From positions 120,204 through 184,203 of the forward strand of contig QAYZ01000009.1 in assembly GCA_003054655.1 (NCBI GenBank): a stretch of DNA of 64,000 nucleotides, given 5' to 3'. Source of the DNA: Spartobacteria bacterium LR76 (lineage in GTDB: Bacteria > Verrucomicrobiota > Verrucomicrobiia > Chthoniobacterales > Terrimicrobiaceae). Position 1 is the first letter of the stretch. Each line of letters begins with the position of its first letter. The translations under genes and the position numbers were made by a program. The notes below the pieces were generated by a model, which had not been told where the DNA came from, searched no databases, and saw only the letters and a list, made by a program, of their open reading frames with translations. Below are positions 36,009-44,802 of the stretch, in pieces.

Positions 36009-37055
36009 TTACCGTGCCAGGCGGCAATTTCCCCGGCAGGGGGCAAACTCTGTCCCGTCGACCCAGCGAGGCTGGGTCAGGAGAATCTGCGAGTGCGCTG
36101 GAACGCCAGACTCATTGCGGAGAAGCTGCCCAAACAACAAATCCACAGCCGACGCACCTGTGATTTTGGAATCCTCATCGATGCCGCTGTAATGCGGTCG
36201 CTTCTCATGACTGCACACCAGAACGACGGTAAAATCCCCCGCCAGAGAACCCCGGTTTTGCTCGAACCACTCCGGCACCCACCCGTATCCCACGGTCAGC
36301 ACAGCATCCGGTTTGTATTGCTTTACCCAGCGCCGGAGGGCTGTCTTTTCGGCGCTCTCTCTGGAAAAGAAGATTGGTATCTCCCCGCTGATCCGCTGCC
36401 GCTGCTGCTCGGAGCAGTAAGCTGCTGAATAGCTGTGCCGCACGCGCACGTCGTGCGCCAGGGGAATGGCCAGACCGATCCTCCGATACCCATGGCGTCG
36501 CAGCATCCTTATGGCCAGAACCATTGCCGCCATGTGATCGCAGCTGACGCGATTCAGTTTCGGCGCGACGATTCCATGTCCGAATGTCACTGCGGTAAGC
36601 TGCTCCCAAGGCAGATTCAGCCTATGCATGCGGTCCGGCAGCGGACAGATCAAAGCGCCACGAATCCCCCGGGCGCGAAACACCCTTGAAACCTGCCTCG
36701 CAGACACTCCCGGCTCCCTCAACCAAACCTCATCGATCGAGTAGCCCAACTGCTGTGCGCGTTCCGTCGCTCCTTCAAAGTATTTGTTATAGGCATTGAT
36801 CCGCCACCCGTCTTGAGTCGAGTAATTGGTTACCCAGGCGATGGTTTCACGGAATCCCGCCGGTCTCAGCCCCTGGCGGTAGGCAACCAGCGCCCCCAAC
36901 AGGGGGTCCGGTCGATATCCCATTTGCTCGGCAAGCTTTCGAACTTTTTCCCGCGTCTCTGCCGAAACCTTCGGGTGGTTGCGAAGGGCAAGCGAAACGG
37001 CGGTATGAGAGATCCCCGCAGCCTCGGCGATGTCCTTGATCGTGCATCGACGCAT
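36009..37055 (-). CDS. LacI family transcriptional regulator of the island regulon
   Basis: 348 residues. HTH and hinge at 1-60: TIKDIAEAAGISHTAVSLAL, then RNHPKVSAETREKV and MGYRPDP. A periplasmic-binding-like effector domain follows (about 65-335; IRGALICPLPD; GYRRIGLAIPL; DAVLTVGYGWVPEWF). It likely represses the three units with GGTTTCAYTATAAACC sites until a saccharide from the target polymer binds. One site lies 52 bases before its own start, so it is probably autoregulated. The effector is not determinable. Confidence 0.94.
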   Translation of the reverse strand: MRRCTIKDIAEAAGISHTAVSLALRNHPKVSAETREKVRKLAEQMGYRPDPLLGALVAYRQGLRPAGFRETIAWVTNYSTQDGWRINAYNKYFEGATERAQQLGYSIDEVWLREPGVSARQVSRVFRARGIRGALICPLPDRMHRLNLPWEQLTAVTFGHGIVAPKLNRVSCDHMAAMVLAIRMLRRHGYRRIGLAIPLAHDVRVRHSYSAAYCSEQQRQRISGEIPIFFSRESAEKTALRRWVKQYKPDAVLTVGYGWVPEWFEQNRGSLAGDFTVVLVCSHEKRPHYSGIDEDSKITGASAVDLLFGQLLRNESGVPAHSQILLTQPRWVDGTEFAPCRGNCRLAR

Positions 37056-37106
37056 TCTGCTTTTATAGGAAGCCCCTCACTCGCAAGTCCAACGGTTTCC
37101 CAGAAA

Positions 37107-37122
37107 AGTTTATAGTGAAACC
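37107..37122. promoter_or_regulatory. LacI-type operator 3, AGTTTATAGTGAAACC
   Basis: Its reverse complement, GGTTTCACTATAAACT, differs from operator 1 at two positions. It lies in the 169-bp divergent gap between the lacI-type gene (52 bases away) and the symporter gene (102 bases away), so it can control both. Confidence 0.82.
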
Positions 37123-37224
37123 CGCCTACGCATTGGAACTCACCCAAGCACGAACGATGTTGCCCCGATACGCGTCCCGTTTGCCAATAGAAGTCTGATC
37201 GAATACCAAGGATACTCCCCCAAG

Positions 37225-38703
37225 ATGCCCCCATCCAGCGAACCAGTCGTTTCCCCGAGCATGACCGACGACAGCATACCCGGTCGCATAGGAACGATCG
37301 CAAAAGCTGACAAGGTTCCCGCGAGGCAAAAGATGTTCTTTAGCCTGGGAGGCTTCACCGACTACCTCTCGACCACGCTCACAGTCAGCGTGCTTTGGAT
37401 GCCGTTCTTCAACATCGGGATGGGGCTAAGCCCGATACTCCTGGGCGGGATCCTTATGATCATGCGGCTTTGGGATGGGTTCAACGATCCCATCATGGGC
37501 AATATCTCCGACAATACCCGCACTCGATGGGGGCGGAGGCGACCATTTATGGTAATCGGAGCCATTGCCACGGCGTTGATATATCCCCTGCTATGGCATC
37601 CACCGACCCAGTATGGACACGGTGTCACCGCCATCTATATCACCGTCCTCGGGCTGCTCCTGTTCACCGCATCCACCTGCTGGGCCATGCCCTACTACAG
37701 CCTGCAGATGGAACTGACTCCCTCCTATGACGAGCGCACCCGCGTCTCAGCGTGGATGGCGTTTGTTGCGAAGTTTGCCAATCTCCTGGGTGGATGGACG
37801 CTGGCCTTTGTCGCGGGACCGTTGTTTGTCAACGCCGCAACAGGGAAACCGGACATCGTGGCGGGAATGCAAACCACGAGCTGGGCGATAGCCGTGCTTA
37901 TTCTTGGATTTGGCCTGCTCCCACCGATCTTCGTCAAGGAGCGTTACTACGAGACGGAAACCTCCAAACAATCCAAAGACCCGTTCTTCAAGAGCCTGAA
38001 GGAATCCTTCTTCTGCAAACCGCTCTGGTTGGTGATCGGTATTTCCTTTTTCGTCTCGCTCGGCAGTGCCTCGATCGGGACGCTGGGCCAATACGTCAAT
38101 ATCTACTACGTAAACAATGGCGATCTGGGCGCGGCCACGATCATCACCGGCTTGAAATCCACCGTTGCAGTGGTGGCCGGCATTCTCAGCATCCCCCTGT
38201 GGACATGGCTGAGTGAACGGCTCGACAAGAAGCTCATCGTAGGCATCCTCCTGCTCGGAGGAATGGGAGGGCATGCCTTGAACTATTTCTGCCTCGACCC
38301 AGCCCATCCCTATCTCCAGCTCATTCCGGCGGTATTCCAATCCGGCATCCTCGGAGCAATGAGCCTCATGATTCCCTCGATGAAGGCTGACATCGCTGAT
38401 TACGATGAGCTCGACACCCGGCGGCGGCGAGAGGGGTCGTTGAATTCCTTCTACTCGTGGTTTCTGCGAATGTCCCAGACCTGCGCCATGGGAGCGGGAG
38501 GAGTCGTGCTCGCACTGACCGGCTTCGACGTGGCGGTGCTGAAACAGCCGCCCGAGGTCCTGGAGCGGATGAAATACGTTTACCTCCTTCTGCCTCTGGC
38601 GATCTGGGGAGTCAGCCTCGCCTTTATCGCCAACTATCCCCTCACCCGCAAACGCATGAAAGCCATACGTGACGATCTGGAGGCCCGCAGAGGTTCGATA
38701 TGA
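37225..38703 (+). CDS. GPH-family (MelB-like) sugar:cation symporter
   Basis: 492 residues, 12 transmembrane helices. Typical GPH features are SLGGFTDYLSTTLTVSVLWM, the DPIMGNISDNTRTRWGRRRP loop between TM2 and TM3, and PYYSLQMELTPSYDERTRVS after TM4. It imports an oligosaccharide or glycoside with sodium or protons. It is first in a four-gene plus-strand unit divergent from its presumed regulator. The ATG at 37225 is 36 bases before a second possible start; AAGGA lies about 13 bases upstream. The stop overlaps the next start (ATGA). Confidence 0.93.
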   Translation: MPPSSEPVVSPSMTDDSIPGRIGTIAKADKVPARQKMFFSLGGFTDYLSTTLTVSVLWMPFFNIGMGLSPILLGGILMIMRLWDGFNDPIMGNISDNTRTRWGRRRPFMVIGAIATALIYPLLWHPPTQYGHGVTAIYITVLGLLLFTASTCWAMPYYSLQMELTPSYDERTRVSAWMAFVAKFANLLGGWTLAFVAGPLFVNAATGKPDIVAGMQTTSWAIAVLILGFGLLPPIFVKERYYETETSKQSKDPFFKSLKESFFCKPLWLVIGISFFVSLGSASIGTLGQYVNIYYVNNGDLGAATIITGLKSTVAVVAGILSIPLWTWLSERLDKKLIVGILLLGGMGGHALNYFCLDPAHPYLQLIPAVFQSGILGAMSLMIPSMKADIADYDELDTRRRREGSLNSFYSWFLRMSQTCAMGAGGVVLALTGFDVAVLKQPPEVLERMKYVYLLLPLAIWGVSLAFIANYPLTRKRMKAIRDDLEARRGSI

Positions 38704-41102
38704 AACGCCTGATTCTTGAGATCAGCCTCAAACCGTTTCGCGTACCATCCCATGAAGCCACCGAGGCGGTAATAAGACGAGTCCTGGATCAATGGAGCGC
38801 CATCATCCGGGAAAGCGAGTCCATTTCCTTCCTGCTCTGGACCGCAGATGGCAGCGAAATCCTCGACTACCGAGGAGAGCTGGACACTGAGATTGAGTGG
38901 GCCAAGTGGATCGGCATCGCCAATACAGCCCCGCCACGCAAGGATGATCCCGAGAGGCTTTCCCTTCATTCCAGGGGGCATCTCTATACGGAAAATCCTC
39001 CTGCCCTCACCTACCGCCGTTTGCGGTCGATCGTAAGCGCAATGAAAAAACTCGGGAGGACCATTTGCGGGAAGCCGGTCACGGTGGGCGCGACTTTTGA
39101 TCCCGGCCCGGAGTTCTCTCGTTCAGACTTCAAGTACATCCGTCATCCCGAGATCAACAAAGGCAACACCATGGGCTCCCGCCAATGGGTGCATTGTGCC
39201 GCAGTCCTCAACGGTGACTCGGTGTCGTACGCCGGGTTCCCCGCTGGGATCCCGGACCAGACCACTCTCGGTACTTTTCTCGGTAGGCAAAGCGAACATT
39301 TTCTACGCGATCTGGGATTTGACTATATCTGGTTCTCCAACGGATTTGGATATTCGCTCGATTCCTGGAGCGTGACGGGTGAAGTTTTTAACGGCTCCGA
39401 GTTTCACCTTGAGAATATCAACTCGGTAAACTCCTCCATTCTGGAGTTTTGGAAGCACTTCCGCAAAGAGTGTCCGCATTATCCGATCGAGACACGAGGC
39501 AGCAACCTTTCGACAGGGATGGATCTCGCCTCGGATGGCGCTCCGATCCGGGATATCTATCGCGGCGGCTTTGGCCTGACGGCCCCGGTAAACTCGCCGT
39601 GGGCAGCTTTGAATCGCGACTACGGCCTCGAGATCGTCGGATGGTTGTCCCATATCGCCGAATTGCCCGAGAACGGAACCATTCCCTTCCGCTACTACAT
39701 CCATGACCCGTGGTGGCTGAACAGCCCATGGCTGGACCGATACGGGCGGGAGCCTCACGACATTTACATCCCGCTTTCCTGCGGTCGCATCGGGACGGAT
39801 GGTTGCGTGCAGGGCATAGATTCCATCGCGTTTCTAACGGTCGACGATTCCCGGGGCGAAACGCCGAACGTCGTTCCCAATGAAGTATCGCCCCATGTCT
39901 TGCGTGCGCTCCACGATTTTCCCGATGAGCCAGGGCTGCTTACCTGGGTGTATCCATTCGACGAATATCACGAATGGGTGATGCAAAAGAGCGAGAGAAT
40001 CTCGGAGGTCTTCTTCGGAGATTGGTTCATACGTGCCGCCATCAATGAAGGGTTCCCGCTCAACAGCGTCATCTCGACCAATACGCTCGGCGAGATGGCT
40101 GCGGGAACGTTGCGAGATACCACTCTGGTCAGCCCCGCGCCGGACCCCGGCACGAAATGGGCGGATGCCCTGGTGGAGCATGTCGCCAGCGGAGGAAATC
40201 TTCTGCTCTACGGTCCCCTGGACCATCTCGATCCCCGCATCAGCCGATGGCTCGATATTTCTCTTGAGGCCCCCCTTGCCGGAGACCTCCTCATAACGAC
40301 GTCTCTACGCCAGGACGAGATCGACACAGCCCGGACAGCACAGCGGTTGCGGGTTCGTCCATTGACATCAGGAGGCGGCGTCAATACATCACTCCCTCGA
40401 TCCGCCTCCGCTCACTGTCTCGCTTCTGTCAGCGACGGTCTCCAGACCCGCAGTTTCGCGCTTTCCAGCGCCATCAAGGGTGGCGGGAAAATCGCATGGG
40501 TGAGAGGAGCGTTCTGTGCTGAAATCGAGGACGATCCCATCGCTTTGCCAAAGCCTGATGATCGCAAAGAGTGGTTTCTGGCCGAGACCCTCATGCGGCT
40601 GACCTTGCAGGAGTTCGGTTACGACATTCTTTGCAGGAAGCCCTTCGCATCGACAGCTTCGCCTCTCTTCACTGCCGCACGGAAAAACAACGGATGGTTT
40701 TTTTCCGGACATTGTCCCTCGACGACAGCCCGGCTCATCTGGAGATTCCCTGAGGGAGTGCCGGTTCCTGTCGGTGCAGATGTGCTGATCACTGCAGATG
40801 GCTACGGTGAAATCTCCTGCGCAAAAGCGTGGCACAAGGAATGCCGCGTCTTCGTGTCTCAAGCAGCGTGCAGCGAGGTGTCATGCAGCGAGCAGTTCTC
40901 GGGTGAAATCGGAATCCGGCGGCGCCTGCGTGTCACCGGGCTGCTCAATGCGACGGTATCGTTTTTGCCGGAGAGTGAGTCTCGCCCGACCTTTTCCCTC
41001 GACGACTCCTACCTCGGCCAGGGTACCTCGGTCCAACCTTCACAAGACGGACGGACACTGGTCGCTCACAACATCTCCGGTGATCTCCTGATCTCCTGGT
41101 AA
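38700..41102 (+). CDS. Unrecognised 800-residue protein, probable intracellular carbohydrate-active enzyme
   Basis: I do not recognise a family. The N-terminus (MKRLILEISLKPFRV) is unusual; no signal peptide. Residues about 90-450 look like an alpha/beta barrel with conserved-looking acidic and aromatic segments (VTVGATFDPGPEFSRSDF, DYIWFSNGFGYSLDSW, PIETRGSNLSTG, YYIHDPWWLNSPW). Residues about 470-560 resemble a GATase-like beta-galactosidase trimerisation domain (LVEHVASGGNLLLYGPL), and the C-terminus is beta-rich. It is placed between a GPH symporter and a sugar isomerase, with ATGA overlap to the symporter, so it probably hydrolyses or otherwise splits the imported glycoside. A profile and structure search is needed. 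Confidence 0.6.
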   Translation: MKRLILEISLKPFRVPSHEATEAVIRRVLDQWSAIIRESESISFLLWTADGSEILDYRGELDTEIEWAKWIGIANTAPPRKDDPERLSLHSRGHLYTENPPALTYRRLRSIVSAMKKLGRTICGKPVTVGATFDPGPEFSRSDFKYIRHPEINKGNTMGSRQWVHCAAVLNGDSVSYAGFPAGIPDQTTLGTFLGRQSEHFLRDLGFDYIWFSNGFGYSLDSWSVTGEVFNGSEFHLENINSVNSSILEFWKHFRKECPHYPIETRGSNLSTGMDLASDGAPIRDIYRGGFGLTAPVNSPWAALNRDYGLEIVGWLSHIAELPENGTIPFRYYIHDPWWLNSPWLDRYGREPHDIYIPLSCGRIGTDGCVQGIDSIAFLTVDDSRGETPNVVPNEVSPHVLRALHDFPDEPGLLTWVYPFDEYHEWVMQKSERISEVFFGDWFIRAAINEGFPLNSVISTNTLGEMAAGTLRDTTLVSPAPDPGTKWADALVEHVASGGNLLLYGPLDHLDPRISRWLDISLEAPLAGDLLITTSLRQDEIDTARTAQRLRVRPLTSGGGVNTSLPRSASAHCLASVSDGLQTRSFALSSAIKGGGKIAWVRGAFCAEIEDDPIALPKPDDRKEWFLAETLMRLTLQEFGYDILCRKPFASTASPLFTAARKNNGWFFSGHCPSTTARLIWRFPEGVPVPVGADVLITADGYGEISCAKAWHKECRVFVSQAACSEVSCSEQFSGEIGIRRRLRVTGLLNATVSFLPESESRPTFSLDDSYLGQGTSVQPSQDGRTLVAHNISGDLLISW

Positions 41103-41121
41103 CGCCTCAATTTCCTGTCCT

Positions 41122-42588
41122 ATGACTGAACTCAAGAAGATTCATCGCATCCGACCGCTCAAAGCGAAAGTCGGCCTCCTCGCTATCGGCCATCATGTCT
41201 ACTGGCAGCAGTTCGATGGGCTGCTCGACGAGATGACTCGCAAGCGGCTTTACGTAAAGTCCCTGCTCGAGACGGAGTCCGTCGAGGTCGCGGACTTTGG
41301 CATGATCGATTGCGCACAAGCGGCCTATGAGGCCGTTCCCGGCATCAAAGCCGCCGATATCGACATCCTGTTCATTGACATGGCCACGTACGGCACCTCA
41401 TCGACATTTGGGGTGCTCTGCCGCGAGATCAGCGCTCCGATCGTGCTCGTCGCCATTCAGCCTCTGGCCGCGATGGACTACCCTAAGGGAACAACCTACA
41501 TGCAACTCTGCAATGACGACTTTTGCTCGGTGCCCGAGTTCACCGGGGTTGCAGTGCGATTTGGACGCCGCCCGCCGCCAGTGATCCTCGGTCACGAGGG
41601 AAATGATCCCGATGTCGATGCGGAGATTCATCGCTGGTGCGGTATCGCGAAGGCCCTGCATTCGCTGCGAAAGGCGCGCATCGGCTTGATGGGTCATGTC
41701 CTGGAGTCGATGCTGGACATGCATACGGATCCGACCGCAGCCACGGCGGCATTCGGCTCCCACATCGTGCTCGTCGAGACAGATGATGTCCTGAAACATT
41801 ATCGCACCTGCGCCAGGGAGAAGATCGATCTCTGGAAAGACAGGATTCTTGATTTCTTCGACACCCCCGATCCCCAAGGCGATCCCTTGACGGAGAAACT
41901 AACCCCCCATGATCTGGAGGTCGCTGCGAAAGCCGCCGTAGCGCTGGAGGCGCTCATTACAGAAAAGCGCCTCGACGGCCTCGCATACTATTACGAAGGC
42001 GAACCAGGCTCCGAGTTGCGCACGCTGGTGACAAATTTCATCGTAGGCAACTCGCTTCTTACCGGCGGTGGATTTCCCATGTGCGGGGAATTCGACCTGA
42101 AGACGTGCATTGCGATGATGATCATGGACCGGCTGGAGATCGGCGGCAGTTTCGCCGAGTTTCATCCCATCGACTTCAAGCTGAATAGCGTCCTCGTCGG
42201 ACACGATGGCCCCCATCACATTAACATTGCAGCCAGCAGGCCTGTGATACGGAGCCTGAAAAAATACCACGGCAAACCGGGTTCCGGCGCAGGGGTGGAG
42301 TTTCAGATCAAGGAAGGGCCGATCACCATGCTGTCGATCGGACAAACCGCCCAAGGTCGATTCAAATTTGTCATCGCCGAAGGCATCTCGGAACGACGCC
42401 CCATCCCGCCGACAGGCAACACCAACACCCATGGCATCTTCCAGCCGGACATCCGCACTTTCCTCAAGCGCTGGGTGGCCGAGGGACCGACCCATCATTT
42501 CGCCCTGGGCATCGGCCATCACGCCGAGGATCTCGTCGAGATCGCAAAGATCCTCAATCTGGAATACGCCGTCGTCTCATCGTGCTAA
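41122..42588 (+). CDS. L-arabinose/L-fucose isomerase-family protein
   Basis: 488 residues related to AraA/FucI-type aldose-ketose isomerases. AKVGLLAIGHHVYWQQFDGL and DIDILFIDMATYGTS form the N-terminal Rossmann-like domain. Candidate metal/active-site residues are Glu in YYYEGEPGSELR, Glu in GFPMCGEFDLKT, His in FHPIDFKLNSVLVGHDGPHH and His in THHFALGIGHHAEDL. It is only distantly like the true AraA at 49693-51207, so its sugar is likely different (for example L-rhamnose- or deoxysugar-related). It follows the unrecognised enzyme by 19 bases. Confidence 0.85.
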   Translation: MTELKKIHRIRPLKAKVGLLAIGHHVYWQQFDGLLDEMTRKRLYVKSLLETESVEVADFGMIDCAQAAYEAVPGIKAADIDILFIDMATYGTSSTFGVLCREISAPIVLVAIQPLAAMDYPKGTTYMQLCNDDFCSVPEFTGVAVRFGRRPPPVILGHEGNDPDVDAEIHRWCGIAKALHSLRKARIGLMGHVLESMLDMHTDPTAATAAFGSHIVLVETDDVLKHYRTCAREKIDLWKDRILDFFDTPDPQGDPLTEKLTPHDLEVAAKAAVALEALITEKRLDGLAYYYEGEPGSELRTLVTNFIVGNSLLTGGGFPMCGEFDLKTCIAMMIMDRLEIGGSFAEFHPIDFKLNSVLVGHDGPHHINIAASRPVIRSLKKYHGKPGSGAGVEFQIKEGPITMLSIGQTAQGRFKFVIAEGISERRPIPPTGNTNTHGIFQPDIRTFLKRWVAEGPTHHFALGIGHHAEDLVEIAKILNLEYAVVSSC

Positions 42589-42608
42589 ACGGAGACAAAA
42601 GCCGCACG

Positions 42609-44210
42609 ATGCTCAGGAGAGAGCTTCCGGACGAGCCTCTCCGCCGCGATATGGAGCGACTGTCCGCAACGATGGACGGCTCCCTGGAATCTGGCTCTCT
42701 CCTTCGTAAGCTCTACGCAACAGATGCTTCGGAGTACCAGGAGATGCCTCTTGCGGTAGCCTTTCCCAGGCACGAACAGGACGTTCAAAAACTGATTCAA
42801 CTAGCAGCACGCCATCGTGTGGGACTTATTCCACGCACCGCAGGCACATCTCTGGCAGGCCAGGTTGTCGGTTCGGGTATCGTCGTGGACCTCGGCCGGC
42901 ACATGAATCGTATCACATCGCTGGACCCGACACTCCATCGCGTTCGTGTACAGCCCGGGGTCATACGAAATGAGCTGAACCGATTCCTGCAACACCATGG
43001 CCTGCTCTTCGGCCCGGAAACATCCACCGCCAACCGAGCCATGATCGGGGGCATGGTCGGAAATAACTCCTGCGGGTCTAACTCGATCATCTACGGCTCG
43101 ACCCGGGAGCATCTGATCTCAGCGCGTGGGTTTCTCAGTGATGGTTCGGAAGTAACATTCGGCCCGCTTTCACCGGCCGAGTTTGCATCAAAATGCGCTG
43201 GCCCTGACAGCCTCGAAACCCGCATCTACCAGCATTGCCGCAGGCTTCTTTCTCCAGAGCGGAATCGCTCGCTCATTCGCACTCACTATCCGAAAGCCAC
43301 CATTCCCCGTCGCAATACCGGCTACGCCTTGGATATGTTGATGGATTCGAGCGCTCTAGATCCCGCGTCGGGCAAACCCTTCAACTTCTGCCAGCTTGTC
43401 GCTGGATCAGAAGGCACATTGTTTTTCGGCGTGGAGTTCGAACTGAACTGCTGTCCACTGCCTCCCTCGGAAAGCGCTTTGCTTTGCGCTCACTTTGTTT
43501 CTGTCGACGAGGCCTTGCGCGCGACCCAGCTCGCACTTCCACTCAAGCCTTTCGCCGTAGAACTCATCGATCGTCACATCCTCAACGCAACAAAGCGAAA
43601 TCTCGAGCAATCCCAGAATCGCTTTTTTATAGAGGGCGATCCCGGTGCAATTCTGGCGATCGACATTCGCCGCGATCGGGAAGTGCTTGTGCTAGACGCC
43701 CTATCGGGCCTCGTCGAGACGCTAAAAGCAGCCGGGCTTGGCTACCACTTTCCCATATTAACCGGGCCTGATCAGGAGTGTGTGTGGGCTCTTCGTCGAG
43801 CCGGACAAGGGCTGATGAGCAACATCCCGGGCGACGCCAAGCCTCGGGAGGTCGTGGAAGATACCGCCGTGGACGTGCGTGATCTGCCTTCTTACATTGC
43901 GGAGTTTGATTCCATCATGGTGGAGAAGCACAAGATCGAGTGTGTCTACTATGCCCATGCGGGGACTGGGGAATTGCACACGAGACCTCTCTTCAATCTG
44001 AAAACTGCAGCGGGCGTGAAGATGTTTCGGTCTGTCGCTGAAGATATCGCCAAGCTGGTCAGGAAATTCAACGGTTCCTTGAGTGGTGAGCACGGCGACG
44101 GTCGCCTCCGGGGTGAATTCATCCTGGTTGGGCAGCCTTCCACCTCCTTTCCGTCGCGCTACGAGTGCATGGCTCCAATATCCGGCGACGGAAAGAGGAT
44201 TTCAAGTTAA
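42609..44210 (+). pseudogene. FAD-linked oxidase (GlcD/YdiJ type), C-terminus lost at the island edge
   Basis: N-terminal FAD_binding_4 domain (GLIPRTAGTSLAGQVVGSGI, then GGMVGNNSCGSNSI) and C-terminal FAD-oxidase domain (HAGTGELHTRPLFNL; GSLSGEHGDGRLRGEF). In YdiJ-like D-2-hydroxyacid dehydrogenases this is followed by iron-sulfur and CCG domains, for a total of about 950-1000 residues. Here homology stops at GEF (44120) and about 30 unrelated codons follow to TAA at 44210. The flavoprotein half might fold but would lack its electron outlet. The ATG at 42609 has GGAGA upstream; a GTG at 42582 overlaps the isomerase stop. Confidence 0.85.
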
Positions 44211-44280
44211 CCAGATTTTAACCAAAAAGCTCGAGGGAATCCGCCATACAGCGAGGGACGGCAAGGGACATCTGAAACCA

Positions 44281-44323
44281 ACAAAAAACCCGCAGATCCT
44301 TTATTCATCGGCTTCTGCGGGTT
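44281..44323 (-). terminator. Rho-independent terminator downstream of the right tRNA fragment
   Basis: Minus-strand stem AACCCGCAGA/TCTGCGGGTT (44314-44323 with 44287-44296), 17-base loop, then T-run (A-run 44283-44288). It is equivalent in place to the terminator at the left repeat but different in sequence. Confidence 0.8.
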
Positions 44324-44328
44324 TTAAG

Positions 44329-44378
44329 ATTGGTTGCGGGAGTAGGATTTGAACCTACGACCTTCAGGTTATGAGCCT
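44329..44378 (-). repeat. Right att-like repeat: 3' half of tRNA-Met(CAT)
   Basis: 49 of 50 bases match 17204-17253. It includes the acceptor 3' strand with CCA, T-arm, variable loop and anticodon CAT. The base at the mismatch here (GAAGGTCGTAGG on the minus strand) is the one usual in initiator-type tRNA-Met. It diverges after the anticodon loop, so no complete tRNA exists on this side either. It marks the right limit of the island. Confidence 0.85.
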
Positions 44379-44802
44379 TTGTAAGCTACTGTTTTCTAGT
44401 GAATTATAGATTACATTCACCCGAGCTTCACTGGAAGTCAAGGTTTGCTACGAGCGCCGAATTTTGCCGATTGTTCACGGTTTCCATTCACGTATTAAAA
44501 CTGCTGCAAGCACAGGGCTGCGAAGGCCGCCGACCAAACGCAAGTTCGTGCGGCGGACCGTTCGACGGGGGCTGCCGACCAAGGCCGATGCCACGCAGGG
44601 CGGAGCCCAGCGGATGCTGATCATCTTGGATGACTACACCCAAGAGTTTCATGTGCTAGGACACTGACCGCGCCTTAAAAAGCGCGTGCCGGGGAGCGGG
44701 AACTTGAGAAGGGGCATCCGGCATTGGGAGCCAGAGTGACGCTGGCAAAAACCGCTGAATTCATGGGACATTGCAAGTCCGAGAACTTCTTGTGTCAAGG
44801 AA
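44379..44802. other. Short scar region with a transposase remnant
   Basis: About 420 bases without an intact gene between the right repeat and the beta-strand protein gene. It contains a decayed transposase piece (separate entry) and no other recognisable element. Confidence 0.5.
44464..44667 (+). pseudogene. IS3-like transposase OrfB remnant with internal deletion
   Basis: The frame reads PTKRKFVRRTVRRGLPTKAD, like the basic linker before the IS3 rve domain, and then jumps to MLIILDDYTQEFHVL, like the strand-Asp-Glu region of the core (usually LTVIDEYTRE). The first catalytic Asp region is missing, and no start codon or inverted repeat is visible. Confidence 0.5.

Larger units (their letters stand above)
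17204..44378. mobile_element. Putative integrative catabolic genomic island, about 27.1 kb, tRNA-Met targeted
   Basis: Bounded by 50-bp direct repeats of the tRNA-Met 3' half, with a tyrosine integrase directly inside the left repeat. It holds an IS3 element and a sugar-catabolism regulon whose three operators all lie inside the boundaries. The FAD oxidase at the right edge is truncated about 210 bases before the right repeat. No conjugation or phage structural genes are seen. Neither repeat has a full tRNA, so the arrangement may be a remnant of stacked insertions or have lost one end. Confidence 0.7.
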
